NCBI GenBank assembly: GCA_949825025.1
Contig: OX463778.1
Location: 14,408,171 to 14,472,170 of the forward strand
Length of the DNA: 64,000 bases
Reading direction: 5' to 3'
DNA from: Siphlonurus alternatus
Taxonomy: Eukaryota > Arthropoda > Insecta > Ephemeroptera > Siphlonuridae
The stretch's first letter is position 1. Every line of letters begins with the position of its first letter. The notes under the pieces were generated by a model that did no database searches, was not told the origin of the DNA, and was given only the letters and a program-made list of their open reading frames with translations. Below are positions 1-30,000 of this stretch, one piece after another. A program made the translations under genes and the position numbers.

Positions 1-623
1 CTTGACCCGCTCTACATTACATTCTCCTTCTCCTCTCACACTAACTGGTAATTAACCCTATACAAAATCTTCCCCTACTCTGGCATGGATTAATGACATC
101 AAAAACTTTAACAAACTGCCTCCTTAAAACAAATAACATATAAAAAAATATATATACATCAACATCGTTAGTTCATCAGTGATCTATCTTTAATGTTTAA
201 TCGATTAATACTTTATATATATTTAATGTTAAAATAAAATATTACGCAGTTTGCAAGAAATTTATTGCGTGGCTGTAGACTACATGTCCCCATTTCTGTA
301 CTGTTTCATTTTTTATATACTCTCTTTTTTTTTTAATTACGTGATCAATTTTATATTGTTTTCTCTCATGTCATCATTTCGTCATCAGAGAATAAAAACT
401 TAAATTATTAATAAATTTATTCATATAAACAAAAATACACCACGTCTTGTGACCTTTAAATTGTGTTCTTTTTTGACAAAAAAAAAACTGTCTTATTATT
501 TATATATTTTAAGTGTAACTCAAACTCAACACTATATGTCATGTACTGTATTATTTATTTACGTGAAAGCCATTTCTCACCATAATTTTAAATATTCTGT
601 GCCCACTTCCGATCCATCTCAGT

Positions 624-674
624 TTAATTGCCAACAAATTGACTGAGAATCTCAGTCAATTTGTTGGCAATTAA
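624..674. repeat. 51-bp near-perfect palindrome with TTAA ends
   Basis: A 25-base arm starting TTAATTGCCAACAAATTGAC is followed by one base and its exact reverse complement, ending TTAA. It could fold into a hairpin with essentially no loop. TTAA at both ends suggests a minimal foldback remnant, but nothing else identifies it. Confidence 0.7.
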
Positions 675-707
675 TTATTCAAAGATAGCATAGTGCATAG
701 ACCAATT

Positions 708-1021
708 AATTCTCGTTAGATCACCGAAGTCAAGCGTGGTTAGTATTTGGATTGGTGACCATTTCAAGTTAAAACTACGTTGCCCTCTCCCTAGGGTAAA
801 TTTATCTTGCTTTCCACTCGTAATCAGTGAAGTGCTATGCTTTCCCAGGTTTTGGACATAATTTTATTCCATTGATAAAAAGAAGAGGTAACCGCCCTGA
901 CTGAGGTTTTCCACGGTTCCCTCAGTCTCATCTCAACGAATACTTAATAGGCCGTGGTCACTATCTTTTCCCTTCCTTATCCCTACCCCGCATTGAGCTT
1001 CAATTTCTGTAAAAAAAGTAA
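708..1021 (+). mobile_element. 5S rRNA-derived SINE, copy 1 (near full length)
   Basis: Bases 718-760 resemble the 3' half of eukaryotic 5S rRNA: GATCACCGAAGTCAAGC, then GTTAGTATTTGGATTGGTGACC, which covers the internal control (box C) region. A body follows that is shared with the copy at 31231-31556: TTTGGACAT, a CCATTGAT segment, GAGGTTTTCCAC and CCCTCAGTCTCA. It ends in an A-rich tail near 1010. The 5S-like head plus shared body plus A tail is the SINE3-type arrangement. The 5S part is internally deleted, so it is not a functional 5S gene. Confidence 0.7.
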
Positions 1022-2074
1022 AAACTAATAAATAAAAATAAATATTTTTTTGACGTAATCTTTTTTTAAGTATATAAAATTGCATTTCAGCGTTTTAGCG
1101 CACTTGATTGCAATACATCTCTCCCCTTATCTCCTCTTATCCCTGAAATGTCATGCTAGTGACAGCAGATGTCCACCAAATTACACAGGATCGCTGCTGA
1201 ATTTATATTGACGTTGGCCGCATCGATTGCTCAGACAGAAATGATTAAAGAGGATGCTTTTGGTCCCGGGGGTCTGTGGGGATTCTACAGCGTGCCAGCA
1301 AAGCAGCGTGTATGTGTGTGTGTGGGGTGGGGGTGGGGGGTGGGGGTGGGGATAGAAACGGATTTTGACTCAATTATCACAAGAGTGGTCTCGAACTTTA
1401 ACTCACATGACCAGGAAAACAGAAAGTTGTTTTATTTCATCTTTTTTTCATCTATCCTTATATATTTGTTATTCTTTACATTATAAGTTTTATTTGTTTT
1501 TATCTTTCAAAATTGTATAGTTTTAATAAAAAAGTTTTGAATTTTTGTTATAAAAATATTAATGTTTCCTTAATTGTTTTATAAATTAATTTCTTACTAA
1601 ATTCGTAATTAATTGACAAATTAATATGAAAAAAAAATATTAATTTTGTTATTAACTTTCTCTCTTTTAGTTTACAATACGTAATTTTATATTTTAAGCA
1701 GAGTGATAAAAAAAATCAGAAACTTTGTTCATAAAAAAAACATGCCATCCGGTCATACTGCTAACTTTGCGGCACTTCCCCCTCAGTCACGTGGCCATGA
1801 AAGACAGTGATTTTCGTAATAACGTGAAACGTTCTTCAAAGGCAAAGTTTCTTTGAGCGCCTGAAATTTAGGCAACACTTCCTGCTTCATATTTCTCTAG
1901 CAAGACGTACACTCGCGATATTGCGTGACAATGTCATTTGGGAAACAACTATAGCATACAATACTCCATGTTAAATAAAGTTCCACTTTTGATTGAGATA
2001 TAAATAATTTATTGTCTTGCTTGCAAATTAGACACGTATTTCAGTTTTTTACCAATAGTTTACCAAAGTAATTT

Positions 2075-2145
2075 TTTCCTCAAGAGATACACCTCTATGA
2101 GGCTGGAGCTCGAGGCGAGGTAGTGGATAACAGGGATTTTATGAC
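2075..2145 (-). mobile_element. 5S-derived SINE fragment (3' end only)
   Basis: The + strand reads AAGAGATACACCTCTATGAG and GGCTGGAGCTCGAGG, matching the reverse complement of the 3' end of the SINE at 31231-31556. The head and middle are missing. Assigned by comparison within the window only. Confidence 0.5.
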
Positions 2146-2756
2146 TGTATTAATTTATTAAATGATAAAATGCAAATAGACATTTAAAAAAGAAAGAAAA
2201 AAAACACGCTCATTTATGTTTCTTTAAAAAAACGAAAGTAAAATTGGATAATTTTATTTAAAAAAAAAACTAAAGACATTTAAAATAATTAAGCTAAATA
2301 GTATAAAAATCAATATTAATTATCTGTAATTATCTGTACTAAGATTTGCTGAAAATAAGACAGGGAGTTTTTTACAATTTTTATAATATATATAATATAT
2401 ATGATGGCATCATGTTATATTATACACCTCTCCACGTCTACTCTTATCCATGAAATATATTATATGTCTTATACATGTGTGTTTCCATATTATGTCTCAT
2501 CTCACTTTATCATGATTCATTAAATAAAATAATTATAAATATTATAGAGAACTCTACGTCTTATATTTCAGTAACACTTAATCAAATATAAAGATTGCAA
2601 TGAAGAATGAATACGGTGAAATGAGACATATATGGAAACAATCATATGATGGTATAATATAACTATAATATAACATGACGTCATCATTGAATTTTGTCTT
2701 GTCAGATAGTCCCTTCTTAACTAATCGAGAAATAATAACCAAAAAAGTCAATAGAG

Positions 2757-2918
2757 GAGAGAGACAGAGACAGAGACAGAGACAGAGACAGAGACAGAGA
2801 CAGAGACAGAGACAGAGACAGAGACAGAGACAGAGACAGAGACAGAGACAGAGACAGAGACAGAGACAGAGACAGAGACAGACAAAGAGACAGACAAAGA
2901 GACAGACAAAGAGACAGA

Positions 2919-2981
<63 letters not shown>
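2757..2981. repeat. Compound microsatellite (CAGAGA)n - (CAGACAAAGAGA)n - (GA)n
   Basis: About 20 CAGAGA units (2757-2880) are followed by four units carrying an added CAAA (2876-2923) and then a GA run (2920-2981). Open frames across it on both strands (RQRQ, LSLS and CLCL runs) are by-products of the repeat. The stepwise unit change suggests slippage from one ancestral array. Confidence 0.95.
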
Positions 2982-2983
<2 letters not shown>

Positions 2984-3146
2984 AGAAAGTGCTGGACAGC
3001 GTTTTCAATAATTGACATTTATTGTTTCCTACTTAAATACATGTTTATATTATAATGTACTTTGATCCATCCTAAATAAAGAGTAGAGTAAGGCTATATT
3101 TACTTTGCATCGCTGTAATGCATGTTAATAATTAATGTTGGAATAA

Positions 3147-3294
3147 TGGACAACCTGCATGGAATTTTTTTAATACAGAAATGAACAGAGGTTACCAAAT
3201 TTTGATACTAAGAAATTTTTCAGATTTTTTGAGTCCCGGAACTATTTTTAAATAATTATTGAAAGTGCGGCCACGCCCCCTGGAGACGTCAATT
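3147..3294. mobile_element. Half copy of foldback (MITE) family A
   Basis: It begins TGGACAACCTGCATGG, continues with an A-tract and ACAGAAATGAACAGAGG, TTTTTCAGATTTTTTGAG and GGAACTATTTTTAAATAATT, and ends at GCCACGCCCCCTGGAGACG. This is one arm plus centre of the palindromic element at 41358-41689. The second arm is absent, so this is a truncated copy. Confidence 0.7.
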
Positions 3295-4259
3295 GTAATG
3301 CACCTTCTCGGTTCGTTTCTCGACAAGTACTTGGCACCGAAGAGATTATTACTAATAGGTTATTGACGTTGGCACGTGACGAATGTTTGTCAACATGTCT
3401 CGAGCAACAATATCAGAGCGGCTATTTGGACCATTGTCACGGCCGTAGTCTTTGTTCCCGCAACATGCACTTAACTTCCCTGCATAGTGACGATATAAAT
3501 AGAAATTTCTTTATTAGGCGATGTTTGGCCTGACAGCCATTCTTCCACATAACCTCAAATACAAATTAATAATATTGATATCGGATAAACAAATGTTATT
3601 CCTAATTAATTAACCTTGTTCAATAAAGTAGCCTGATTTTTTTAAGATTAATAAAAAATAGCTTATCTAATTGAAAAAATGGCAGACATAATTAAATGTG
3701 CTTTCTACTTAATTCCTATTTTCGCAATTTTACTGCATTTTAAAAAAAAAAACACATTAATTAGTCAACATGCGGAAAGTAGCAATGGCGTTTGTTGAAG
3801 CTGATGCAATTCAATTAATGATACAGCAATTGTGAAATGTGTATTTTTTTTTCTTTGTTGTTTGTATGCAGCTGGGCTTAATGAAGTGTATTGTATTGTG
3901 TATCCATTTTATAATCGTTGAGCTGAACTGATCATTTTGTTCAAAGCTGGTTTAGAATAGAAATAGCATATTATCATCATAAATATAATATGTACACGTA
4001 CTGCATTTTCTAGTTAAAATTAAGGTTGTTCTCGTCTTAATTTGTTTATATTTCCCAGATTTTCAAAGCGGTGACCAGGACAAGTTTATTCTAATACTCT
4101 CTCCCGTTCCAAATTGTTTTCATGCTTTTCATATCCTCGTGCAAAAGCTGCTTCCCTGTTCCAGGTTGTTCGAAAAATTGGTCATAATAAGTTCTCCAGC
4201 ATTAATTTATCTCCTTCGTTCTAAGCTGTTCTCCTGTTAAAGCTGTTCCCTTGTTACAG

Positions 4260-23030
<18,771 letters not shown>

Positions 23031-23335
23031 ATATAATATGTTGGACAATATTTATATACCCTCGTCCTCCTAGCTGCTGAATATGCACTGTGCTGTGATG
23101 TAGTTAGACTTTCTATCAAGAATATTATAAAAGACAAAAAAAAAAAAAACATTTTTATTATATTATTATTCGCTAGTCGAATTAATTTAATAAATTAATT
23201 ATTATTTATTATTATGTTAAAAAGAACAAACTTTTTTTATATGAATAATTCCAATTTTATGATTTAATTTTTTTTTTCTTCCTCCACATTATATAATTAT
23301 ACACATAAAAAAATATGCGTGATACTTTCCAAGTT

Positions 23336-23491
23336 AATAAAAATGTTACTTTCTCATTAACATTTGTAATGTCTTACTCTGTATATAAGCCATAAAGTTG
23401 TTCATTGTTACCAAATACACGTTTTGTTATTTAATAGATTTTTTCACTTTTCTCACTAATTTAATTTATTGCGGTAAAGAAATTTAATAAA
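23336..23491 (+). terminator. Candidate bestrophin polyadenylation signals
   Basis: AATAAA occurs at 23336-23341 and again at 23486-23491, 306 and 456 bp after the bestrophin stop and upstream of the Asterless promoter patch. The position is right, but AATAAA is common by chance in AT-rich DNA. Confidence 0.35.
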
Positions 23492-23595
23492 ATGATTCGA
23501 TCTCCGTGAAGGTTCAAAAATTATTTTAAATAAAATGCGCTCTTTTTTAAAACCCTCACCAGAGAGCGCCACTGTACGGCTTCAGATTTTATTCT

Positions 23596-23603
23596 GGCGG
23601 GAA
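23596..23603 (+). promoter_or_regulatory. Candidate E2F site upstream of Asterless
   Basis: GGCGGGAA lies 80 bp before the Asterless start codon, in the GC-richer patch CTGGCGGGAACGTGACG. This is an exact core E2F motif, and centriole-duplication genes are often cell-cycle regulated. One 8-mer is weak evidence, and the transcription start is not known. Confidence 0.35.
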
Positions 23604-23682
23604 CGTGACGCTAACAGCTGTCAAAAAATGTTGACGTTTGTTTTGATTTAGTTTTTTAATGTAATTTGATTAAGTTAAGGAG

Positions 23683-26600
23683 ATGGAAGGACCTGGTACT
23701 AGTTTATTTCAAGGTTCAGACGCATTAAAAATAAATACTACAAATCCAGAGGAGGAAGAGGCAGAAGCGTTTGAGGAAGATGCTCGCAGAAATGCACAGG
23801 TAAAACCGGCCCCTCTAGTGTACAAACACAGTCTATTGTCTGTGGTACAAATCCCCTGCTGGATCCTGTTGTTTCTTCTGAAAAAATATAACTTGATATA
23901 AGAATACTTTAATTTATTTTATAATTTTACAGCTTCGTGAATTGCTTTCAAGTGCATTTGATGATTTACAAATTGATAACAATGATGAAAGTTTTGCAAG
24001 CAGTGGGCATCACATGATGAATACTTCACTACATTCCAATGAAAATGGTACGTATTGTCAACTACTTGATTAGTGAGAACTGTTCTGAGTTAAGTGTCAT
24101 TTTGTGTTGCAGGAATTTCTGAGGATGAGCCCGTCCTTCCCAAATTTCGCTCAAAACCTCTCGCCGAGAAGCTCGTCAACGGGACAGTCAATGGCTCTGG
24201 GGACACGGCTCTCTCTGCTCACTATAAGCACTGCTACCACAATAATCCAGATGCCGAGGATTCAAAGTCTGATGAGCAGTTGGAGTCTTTGACTGGACCT
24301 AGTAAGAACCTTTAAGTAATTTATTTTATAATGCAAAAAAACTGACATCCGGAGAAGTTAACTTTATTGGCATACGTATTATTTAATGCATAATATACTC
24401 TGCTAATCTTACATTATAAATTGTTCTTTAATTCTTAAATAAAACAAATGTAAGCTTTGACTATGCTTAAAATGGTTTCTGACACATGATGCCTTGATTT
24501 TACAGCGGTCAATAATGGAGGGGGTGACATTGCCCAACTTGCCGAGCTGTATGGTGTGCGAGTGAGGGAGATAGCTCGTCTGCAGGAGCAGTCGTCCGCC
24601 CGCGAGGAGCGATGGCGGCAGCAGTACCAGCTTCTGGAGCAGCGACTTCTGCAGATGGAGGCCGAGAAGAAAGCAGCACAGACCTCCAGTGAACAGGCAC
24701 AGTCCCTGCTCGGTGAGTCACTGGTCATAATATAGTGTGACGAGGTCAGATGAGATAGGAAAAAGATGGGGGGAGGGGGAAGGGGGCGTTAAACAACAGT
24801 TGATTTTGATGTAAAATGAAGCAATTTGTGACCATTTACACACATTAATACATTATACAGTACACCTTATTTTAAACAAAGAGATATTCTTTACAAAATT
24901 TCAATCGTTTACAATAAGAAATTAGTTATGTAAAAAGGCATGCATTCACAAAGTACCAAGCTAATGTGTAAGGAATTTGGTCAAAAAATATAAGACTGGA
25001 ATAATTGTGTACCATCCTGACTAAAATTGAGAGTTCTACATTATTAGCATATTATTATGTATTATCAATACAGTACTCTGTTAAAACTCTGTTCAACCAT
25101 TAATTTTTTATGTATATTTCAGTGACTGGGAAGGAACAAATTGCAGAGCTGCTCAGGGATTTAGAAACTGTCAAACAGAAGAACAGATCTCTGGAGGTAG
25201 CAAAGGAAGATGTAAGTACATTCCACTTTGGTCCATTTTAATCAAACACCTGCTAAATCTGTGTACTTAAACAGAGTTACCAGTACTATGTATATTTTAA
25301 ATTTGGTTTTCTATCTCTTCAGATTGCAACCATCTTCTTTGTTTTTTAAACATTAAATTCAAAACAAAGTACTTATAGTTCCAAATACAATATGTATGGT
25401 ACCAAATGTACCATGTCAGCTGAAAATCAACTTATTATAAAAAGGGTAAAGTTTTGTTAAACCTTGAAGAAGAGAGTTTCAATCAACTTAATTCTTACTT
25501 TACTTAATAGCATTATGCCACTATGCCATTATACAATATTATTCTTCCACCCAAAACTGTCCTCAAACTAAAATGTTCTCAGTATCAGCAAGTTTTCCTC
25601 ATATTAAAAGGCAAATTTTTTCTCCCCAGCTGGAGCGAGAGCTGATGGTGTCTCGCACCACGGTAGACTCCCTGCAAGCCCGCATCTCTGTGCTGGAGCG
25701 TGGCAGCTCCCAGCGAGCCAATGAGGTGCAGGCAGATGCTCTGCTGAGATCTGTACAGGACAGACACAAGCGGGAGATGGCAAACCTGCAGCAACAGCTG
25801 GACGCTGCCTCCTCCAAGCTGGAGACCACCGTGAGTGTTCAAGTGAAGTTGGAGGCAGAAACAATGGACTGTCACAGTGCTTATGTTTTTTTTCTATTAG
25901 TTTGTAGTTTGTACTATGTAAAATAGCAATTAATTCAATGTTGTTTAATTTATATAGATTTGAAGTTAATAACTCTACAATCAATTTATGAATCAATAAT
26001 CAGATTAACCTTCTGTACAAGGAACAAAAAGATCATCAAATAATTTATTATTTTCTGATTGTGTATTTAGGAACACTATTGTAATGAGAGTCAAAATACT
26101 TTCTATAGGCCTACTATTCCCACCCCTCTTCTATTCTAATTGAATTAATTTATGTATTTTATGAACATTGATATGATTATTTATTCAAAAAGACTATTTT
26201 TTTCAATAAAATGCAATGCTCTTGCTTCCGATGCTTCATACTCTGCTCAGGATTGATGCCATAAAGACAAGTATGGACATCTGGTGGATTTTACTTGGCT
26301 GATTCTAAAAGTGGCATTGTTTTGATATCAGAGCTTTGTTACTGGCTAAAGTACATGTGTAGTTGAGTCATACTGTTTCTATCGAGCAGGTTTTCAATGT
26401 CATCTCTTGGTTCTGTATAAATATACAATGTTTCTACAGGAGAGCTCTCTGCGTCAGTCTGAGCGTCGGGTGTGGGAGGTGACTCGTGGCCACGAGGCCA
26501 TGTTGTTGGAGCGAGGAGAGGCTGTGAACCGTCTGGCCCGCGCCCTTGAGGAGAGCCAGCGGCACTGCCAGCAGCTGGTGGAGGACCGTGCCGCCCCTGG

Positions 26601-27027
26601 TATCTCCGCCCTAAAGGAGGAGAAGCAGCAGCTGCAGGCACAGCTTGCCAAGACAGAGGTGAGTCTCTCCCAGGACTCAAATAAGCTTTTGAGTCTTAGC
26701 TGGGAGTCAGCAAGGATTTTGTCAAGTGGTCTCCACTTATCTTTGGTTTGAAGTCACAAACTTTTTCCTTTAATCTCCAATACAATACTAATGGGAGGGT
26801 CACGTGATGTCAAACCAAAGTTAAGTAGAGAAGACTTTTGCATGGTATTGTTTATGATAGGCTGCTAAAATAATTTGGCATTGTATTTACTGTTTTATAT
26901 TTTTCTTTATCAGTGCTCCTCTAGTATGAAGCCAATAGAAGGATTTCAGTATTGTCATTAGTCTTAGGAGATGGTGAATAACTCTGAAAACTATAGTGAA
27001 CCTTCCTTACATTATAAGATAAATTTT

Positions 27028-27075
<48 letters not shown>

Positions 27076-30000
27076 AAGCAAAAGTCTGTGTAGTTTTTGA
27101 GATACATAAAATACAGGATGCAAATAGTGAGAATATCATTGGAAATCTGGCGGCCATTAGTCAAATCAAGTCAAATCAGCATCTTTTTCAACTAAAAAAA
27201 TTAATAACTCTAAAGCTGGACTGAATAATTACTTTTTTTACTTCAAAAAGTTAACAGTCATTTTGTTCTCTATGTTCTGATTTAAATTTTATATTATTTT
27301 TACCATCAAAAAATAATTACACTAATCCTTATAAAGTACTCATAAATATTCATGAAGGAAATGGACATGATTTTAGATCAGAATGTTGATTCTTTACTCT
27401 ATCCTTTAAAAAAAATATATATTTGCTTCATTTTAAATTTAGAACAAAATATACTGCACATAATCAAGGGCCTGATTTTCATCTCTACCCTCTATGGTAC
27501 AGCGGGAGCTGGAACGAGCCCGCATGGACATTGACCAGCTGGAGACAACGGTCGGCCTTGGAGTGTTGACCTCTGACCCAGGTCACGACAAGGAGCGAGG
27601 CAAGACCGGACTGGACAGCATGGAGAGGCTGCGCGAGGAGCTGGCACGGTCCCTGCGCAACCAGGAGGCTCGTAGAGCAGACGTGCGCAGACTTAATGAG
27701 GAACTGCGCGACCGAGAGCAAGAGTTAAGTGACATGAGGCAGCAGGAGAGCAAGTACGAACAAGTCGTGGCCAAGCTTAAGGTAAGAACATCCACGTCAG
27801 AGCCATCAGTTGGTCAAGCCCCTGAAGGCAGCACCAGTTTCATGTTAACTGCCATCTATTAGTCACAAATAGAAACTTTTCATTGAGCCTGTCAACTTTC
27901 AAATAGTTTTTAAGTTTTGCTACATAACGTAATCATCACACGGGGAAAAATATGACATTAAATATAAAAAAGGTTAATTTTGGCATTGCTTGTGGATAGT
28001 TCCAAGTCCCAAACCTTACAACAAAATTTCATAGCAACCTATTGGAATATGTATTATAGAAATAACAAAATGCTTGGCATACATATGTTTATTATTTTAT
28101 TTCATTATTATCATATTACAAGGAAAATACAAATAAAGAAATAAAATAAAATACTAAGGTTCAGTAAATGTTAAATTAAATCCATTTATATTTTTAGCAT
28201 CAGAGATTCAGTTTACAGTATAACTGATTTTAGTTTACCTCTAGACAGTTCAGTAGACTAGACGGTGTCAGAAATATCAGCCAATGAAAAGGTGGCCAGT
28301 TGTTATTCTAGCCTTTTCATTGGCTAACTAAGATCTGCTATACTGTATATAACTAGTACTACTGTAACAAAAAACCATTTTCAATCCTGATGGTTGAAAA
28401 ATTAAATTACTAAATTCCAGAATAATCTAATATTTATCCTCAATTTCCATGTTAAATTGTGGATAATTGATTGCAACCATGTTCATTAGTTTGCTACTAA
28501 TGTAATTACAATTATTTTATCAATTTAAAATCTGCTTCAAACTACAGTAAAAGTTTTATCAGTTTAGTGCAAACTCTCAGAAAATTGCTTACTGTATCTA
28601 AATGACAGATTGTTTGCTGCAGACACAACATTATACAGTACAATATATAATATTAATTTATTATAAATTTTAGCATTTATCTTGTAGTCTAACGTAAGCC
28701 ACTTAATAATGACATGTACTGTATTTATAATAGAAGTACATACACAATAATACACAATAGTCACAGGCACTGTTTCTGCACTGGCTGGATTTTGAGCGGG
28801 CTAGGCAGGCCTAGGCCTATCTAATATACAGACATGTTATAATAGTTTCACCTCAAAATTGTTATTAGATAAATAACAATTTTGATAGGAACCTAATGCC
28901 TGTCATATCTCATTGAATAAGGTTGACATGCAATCCCTTCTTAAATTTGTGTATCTATCTAATTTTAATTTTTAGGTTACAATATATAACATTGAAGAGA
29001 ACTAATCATAGGAAAATCCAAGAGTTATCCTTAATTTCAGTATTAATTAATAAATAATAGGCGACTGTAACTTTTACACTCTTAAATTAAATATGATTAT
29101 TTTATTTATTTTATTATATTTCCCTCATGATTAACTTTCAAAAATTAAAAAAAAAAAGAAGTCAGCCTTACAGCCAACCAGCAACTTATTTCTTCCTTGC
29201 ATTCTTCTGCTTTGTCTTCTTATTGACCTTTGGTTGTTGCTTGTTAGTGCCCCTCTTTCCTCTTTCCAGGGAGATGGTAGGGTCCGTGTTCCCCACAGAG
29301 CTTGAGGAAGGGGTGTCTCCCTCGATGTACTGGATCAGGGCGTCCAGGTCCTCCGTGTCCCCCTTGTATCCCTCCACCTCGTGGCTCATCTGCAGCCTCT
29401 GAATATAACGTTCAAAATTGTAAAAAAAAATTAGGTCAAATAAACAAGGCAAATCACTATACAGTTAATACTACCGGATAATATGCAGAAGCAGCGTAGG
29501 TTTACATGTAGACGAGAATGATTTCGTCGTCATATAATATAATATGTAAGATTTTATTGCAATTAAAGACCTTATGAACATGTATCATAAAGTCTTAAAT
29601 TGCAATAAGAATTGGTGGTGTTTACACTTTTAAGGGTAAGGTAACATGCCCAATGTTAAAAAAAAAAAAAATCCCTCACATGAAAATTATGGAAAAAATA
29701 AAAATAAAAAATTCTCCTCTACATCCCCTATCAGGAGCTAAAATATCAGGTATGACCTAGTTTTTGAGTTACTATATATATAATTCATTTGTAAAGTTGA
29801 CTAATTTAACATGGAAGTTCCATTTCTCCATGTTAAAGTAGTTAACTTTAAAAATTAATAACTCAAAAACTAGCTTGTATTTGGAAACCTGATATTTTAA
29901 CTACTTGATAGGGGATGTGGAGGAGAATATTTTAATTTTTTTCATAATTTTCATGTGAGGGATGTGTGTTACCTTCCCCTTAATTATACCAAAGAGCTTA

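Larger units (their letters stand above)
1..4259. other. Gene-free left flank (intergenic or bestrophin 5' intron)
   Basis: No coding exon with usable splice sites was found on either strand. The stretch is AT-rich and carries a short near-perfect palindrome (624-674), a 5S-derived SINE (708-1021), a short G/T-rich run (about 1305-1350), a SINE fragment (2075-2145), a large CAGAGA/GA microsatellite (2757-2981) and half of a foldback element (3147-3294). The bestrophin exon at 4260 starts in mid-protein, so part or all of this stretch could be an intron of that gene. The moderately GC-rich patch at 3270-3480 is unexplained. Confidence 0.6.
23031..23682 (+). other. Bestrophin to Asterless intergenic interval (652 bp)
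   Basis: It should hold the bestrophin 3' UTR and the Asterless promoter and 5' UTR. Two AATAAA signals for the upstream gene are at 23336-23341 and 23486-23491. The last 120 bp are GC-richer and carry an E2F-type site. No separate gene fits here. Confidence 0.65.

Noticed and set aside
708..1021. A genuine 5S rRNA gene
   Set aside because: Only the 3' half of 5S is represented, with a deletion after GTCAAGC, and the rest is a repeat body found in other copies.
2578..3055. Long open frames with LSLS, RQRQ and CLCL runs on both strands
   Set aside because: They are read entirely through the CAGAGA/GA microsatellite and have no splice or homology support.
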